From positions 1,778,001-1,842,000 of the forward strand of contig NC_090796.1 of NCBI RefSeq assembly GCF_040054535.1: DNA of 64,000 nucleotides. Reading direction: 5' to 3'. The notes under the pieces were generated by a model. It was not told the origin of the DNA, did no database searches, and saw only the letters and a list, made by a program, of their open reading frames with translations. Source of the DNA: Antennarius striatus. Taxonomy: Eukaryota > Chordata > Actinopteri > Lophiiformes > Antennariidae. How positions within the stretch are numbered: position 1 is the first letter of the stretch; every line of letters begins with the position of its first letter. A program made the translations under genes and the position numbers. Shown one piece after another: positions 60,247 to 64,000 of the stretch.

Positions 60247-60955
60247 CAGTGCTTCTCAATTATTTTCTGTCCCCCCGAGCAAGAAAAAAAAACCAAAACA
60301 ATTTGCGCGCCCTCACTCTCTGCCGCGACTATAAATAATATCAATTTTCTATAAAACTGTCATAAGTACATTTCTGTATAACACTGTGTCCTTATTAACA
60401 TTAAAGAAAACAAAAAAAAAAAGAAATATAGTTGAATTTATAACAAAGAATAATTTTATTCACATTTTTAGTCTATAACAGATTTTAAGTGCATCAATTT
60501 CCCTGAAATGAAAAGAAAAAACCTTGTTTAAACTGTGAACATTTTTGACCAACTTATTCCACCATTTGATACTGAAAAATAAAATTAAATGAAATCAATA
60601 AATAATAACAAATTCAAATTGAGTTCAGCAACATTAACTGAGGAGCACAATATACTTTTATTTATTTTATATTATTTTATGTATTTATTTATTTTATATT
60701 AGGTTTCGTTCTGTCCGCTGCCAGTATTTATAGACAGTAAACACTGGTCTGTAGTCACAGTGAAGCCCAGCGCTACAGACGCTTCTTCACAGTTCCTCGT
60801 CTTAGCTTTCGGGTCACTTGCTTTTGTCTCATTATCTTCGTCTCGCCCCGCCTTTCTTTTCATCCCTGTTAAAAAAATGTTCATGTTGACTCTCGAGGGT
60901 TTGTTTACGACTCTTCATACCACCTAACCCTGCACCGTAGAGCTGAGTGCACTGT
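60247..60955 (-). mobile_element. hAT (ZBED/Charlie-like) transposon remnant with N-terminal transposase piece
   Basis: CAGTGCTTCTCAATTATTTTCTGT at 60247 is the terminal inverted repeat of a fish hAT family. On the minus strand 60884-60699 reads MKRKAG..., then PKAKTRNCEEASVALGFT and DQC, which resembles the N-terminus of ZBED5/FAM200-type domesticated hAT transposases before their zinc finger. The frame then stops and most of the transposase is missing, replaced by AT-rich sequence. The other terminus near 60950 is uncertain. Confidence 0.6.
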
Positions 60956-61659
60956 GGAATGAAATGAGATGACAGACAAGATGATTATATTCAAGCTAAT
61001 GTCGGGATGGAGTCCTGATCTTTTTGCTATCTAATTAAAACCTTTAATGGTTAAAGGTTTTTAATGGTAACAAAACAGCATCAGTGTTTATTGTGATGTT
61101 TTAACTATGGGCAGAACAGCACCTTGGAAACTAAAACATGGCAGCAACAATCATGTACCTTCCCTGCAATACTGCACCAGCAGTATTTGCAGATGTCATT
61201 AACTCTACTGAGCCTTGTTACACACTCATAGCATTAATACAATCTAGTGGGGGCCAAACATGAGCTTATGTAACTCAACACCCACCGACTCGCTGCCTCC
61301 CATCGTTATATGAAGATATTTAAGTAACAAGTTCTTTTGTTGGTTACAAGAACCTTCACAAAGGCCATGATCTGCTGCCAAGGAACCCCTGGATTTCCAC
61401 AGGAAATAGAGTCAACTATTGGGGCAGGATCTACTTAATGCTGTTTCAGTGAAAAAATATCAATAAATGCTATGAAAACAACAAATAAAGAGCAATACTA
61501 TCAGTGAATGCGCTCAATATTTTTGACTATGACATTAATGGTCTGGTTTATGTGCAGCTGTTTCACTTTTGTCTCAGATTTTTAAAGTGTCTGACGTAAA
61601 CCAATGAACAGAACACTTCCTGGTGAGCGCTATAAATATCAAACATAACCGTGAAGCGT

Positions 61660-62060
61660 GGCTGTTGTAGCATCATTTAAGAGGCTTGTTTTGACAGCGT
61701 CTTCCAGCCCTGCTGCCCTACTTCCATTCTGATCGTAAGATGAAGTAGCGGTTCCAACCTTCCTCTTGACAAAGTATCATCAGTTAACAGATCATGCAGT
61801 CCCGATTTAGGTTGCTGTTAAGGTGTCAGGGTGAGAAATGGCCAGGCTTAGCATCCCTGTAGGGGTTATTAAGTGGCCCAGCAGAGAGCGTCCCACTGGC
61901 AGCTCCCAGGTGACAGATGGAGGCACAGAAAACCTGACTGGTACGTGCTCTAATGAAGGCTGTCTTCTCCTGCACTATGAAATGTAATATGGCCAGTGAA
62001 GATTCTTATAAATATTTTAAAGGAGTTGTGAGGCTGCAGTGCATGCCACTGCATATTGTT
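61660..62060. other. Candidate conserved non-coding element
   Basis: About 400 bases without repeats, with GC near 47 percent in an otherwise AT-rich flank and no long open frame. As for the other candidates, conservation cannot be judged here. Confidence 0.2.
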
Positions 62061-62571
62061 GTAGAGACTGGATTCACAACAGAGGGAAAGTAAACAGAAA
62101 ATCTAATGAGAATTAATCCTGGAAGAAATCCTTTCTTTTTTTTCTTGGACTTGTGTCAAACTGATCTGATGGAATTCATTTAAGCTTTAATCATGCTAGA
62201 AGCTACGGTTGATCCGGGTACTCGTTTCAGACGAGTATCTGGTACGGCCCCACTCTCACACACACACACACACACACAGACATTGACTGATCTCTCTGTG
62301 CGTGGCTTCACGGTAGCTCACGTTGCTCTTCTTAGGTTTTCTTCAGCTTGTCTCTATTTTGATTTATTTAAATTTACTTTGTGAATTTGTTTCTTGTTTT
62401 GTTTTGTTGCATTTAACCAGACAGAGCTGAGAACTGCTGATGTCCATCGGTCACCGCCTCCACTCCACTCGTTTTTTTTTTTTTTACCTGCTTGCTCTTT
62501 GTTTGACACTTTCTCACTTCAGTTCAAATTAATAATTTATATGTTGTATAAATATTTGAACTATTACATAG

Positions 62572-62576
<5 letters not shown>

Positions 62577-62611
<35 letters not shown>
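62577..62611. repeat. (CA)n microsatellite
   Basis: GCGCGCGCACACA leads into a pure CA run. Similar shorter runs stand at 62256-62278 and 62905-62933 (CGCA then CA). Confidence 0.95.
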
Positions 62612-62613
<2 letters not shown>

Positions 62614-63814
62614 CGCCTGCCTTCTCCATTTCTCCTCTTGTGATCATGAACATTGATTTGAATCTCAATTTTGAGGCTGTTCTGTAAATATTTTTAAGAT
62701 AAACAGTAAATGTAGCAACTTCTGATCGATCTATATATCAATTTCGCACTTAAAATAACGTACTGATTTAAGTCCCACCCATTTCCGGTCAAACCACACC
62801 CACTTCTAGTTTAAGTCCCGCCCATCCCGGGTAGAAATACAGATGCACTGCATCTCTGTCATGACGCAGTGAGACCTTTACTCGCCGCTCCTCATTCCAA
62901 ACACGCACGCACGCACGCACACACACACACACACTTTATGTTATAACCAACATAATAGTCTTTTAAGTTTAAATGGGTGTGGGGTCTTAGGGGTTAAGCA
63001 GGTACAGTTTTAGACTCTCAGAGAATACAGTAAAGACATTGTCCCATGAAGATTTTTAAATTACTATTGTTAGTCTAATTTGAGAATATTGTTTTCTTTA
63101 TGTTCTGCCGTCAGTTGTATGTTATAACAGTGACCACTGTAAATAAAAAAAAAGACTTTGGGAATAATGATGTAGTGACAGCAGGACCATGTCTGTCCTC
63201 TCATCTCCTACCTCCTTGTCACCCGAGTCATTGAGTCTCTTGATGAGAAAAATGTGAAATATTAAAAAATTACAGTTGACAAATCAAGTCAAAATACTGC
63301 ATGTCTCAGGTAAAGTCTTCATTTATAAATTCTTAATATTATAGTAATTTTTTTTTCCGTAGAATAAAGTTGTGATATTTGAAGAATAAGTCAAAACGAT
63401 GCAAGGATAAATTATAAAATTATGAGATGAAAACAAATAGAATTGGAAGGAAATATTTTCAGCAAAGTCTTGACATTTGAAAGATTTCTTCTGCTGTTAT
63501 TACTCAGTTTTCCTTCATGTAAATACTTTCCATTCAGTTACAGTTCAGAATAGCAGCACACATTCGAATGCGGCTTCAGGAGACACTGAAATTTCTATTT
63601 TATACAGATTTGGTTGACTTTAATAAATTTTGATATTACAATAATCTTGATTTTTGACAGACGGGGATTTAACTATTTGAGAACCATTCTAACTCCAGAG
63701 TCCAAAGACAACTTATAAAGGTAGTCATGTGACCGAGGCAAGCATCTCGACGAGCATCAAGAGGGACTCTTGCATCAGATTATAAATAAAACAGAAATAA
63801 TTTAAGACAAGTAT

Positions 63815-63888
63815 TCTTTTTGTGTGGCGCCGTACAAATTGACCTATGGACTGGTACCGCTCTGCGGTCTGTGGGTCGGGGACCACTG
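63815..63888 (-). mobile_element. hAT-like transposon end
   Basis: TGGCGCCGTACAAATTGACC, GGACTGGTACCGCTCTGCGGTC and GGGTCGGGGACCACTG form the reverse complement of a common fish hAT end (CAGTGGTCCCCGAC...). Only one end is visible here; the rest is eroded. Confidence 0.7.
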
Positions 63889-64000
63889 ATGTAAATGGCA
63901 CGATGACAGAAAACCCTTTTTTCTCCAGTCAACACATAAAAAATGTCATTTTTGACATTTACCCTAATTTTAAACTCTATCTCAATCAAACACTGCACTG

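Larger units (their letters stand above)
43260..64000. other. Gene-poor flank upstream of nme2
   Basis: I found no exon that belongs to any protein I recognise in these ~20.7 kb on either strand. Open frames here are short, repeat-driven or AT-rich chance frames. The content is microsatellites, transposon remnants, two hairpins, and some low-repeat stretches that may be conserved non-coding elements. In human, SPAG9 and NME1 lie on this side; no SPAG9 exon is visible. Confidence 0.6.

Overview
This is a stretch of a ray-finned fish (teleost) nuclear genome. The evidence is vertebrate multi-exon genes with short to medium GT-AG introns, dense CA microsatellites, a tRNA-derived SINE ending in the ACTAATTTCCCTTCGGGGATCA-type tail common in spiny-rayed fishes, several fish hAT-like non-autonomous DNA transposons, and the degenerate repeat that usually ends in GGATGGATGG tails. 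Nothing in it is bacterial or viral.

Layout: (1) 549-8073 (+) is the 3' half of tmem94, coding for the C-terminal ~718 residues of the ER P-type-ATPase-like protein; the 5' half lies outside the window. (2) 14942-19716 (+) is a complete tdrkh (TDRD2), 12 coding exons, 550 aa, the mitochondrial-surface piRNA-pathway adaptor. (3) 20993-32038 (+) is a complete mbtd1, 17 coding exons, 650 or 702 aa depending on a candidate 156-nt cassette exon; it is a chromatin reader with an FCS zinc finger and four MBT repeats. (4) 39815-43200 (-) is a complete nme2-type nucleoside diphosphate kinase gene, four coding exons plus a non-coding first exon, 161 aa, tail-to-tail with mbtd1. Exon sums and splice phases are consistent for all four genes.

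The remaining ~20.7 kb (43.3-64 kb) has no supportable coding exon. It holds microsatellites, transposon remnants, two small-RNA-like hairpins and some stretches that look like candidate conserved non-coding elements. Between mbtd1 and nme2 lies an antisense, broken non-LTR retrotransposon remnant (37.49-38.6 kb).

The mbtd1/nme2 tail-to-tail pair is the arrangement known from human 17q21. tmem94 (human 17q25) and tdrkh (human 1q21) beside them reflect a different fish arrangement. The genes do not form a pathway. The points most worth following up are the lost GxxG loop of TDRKH KH1, the mbtd1 cassette exon, a helically phased triple TAACGTTA palindrome in mbtd1 intron 1, an 18-nt pure-C 3' splice-site tract in mbtd1, and two miRNA-sized hairpins in the gene-poor flank. 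I found no clearly new gene system.
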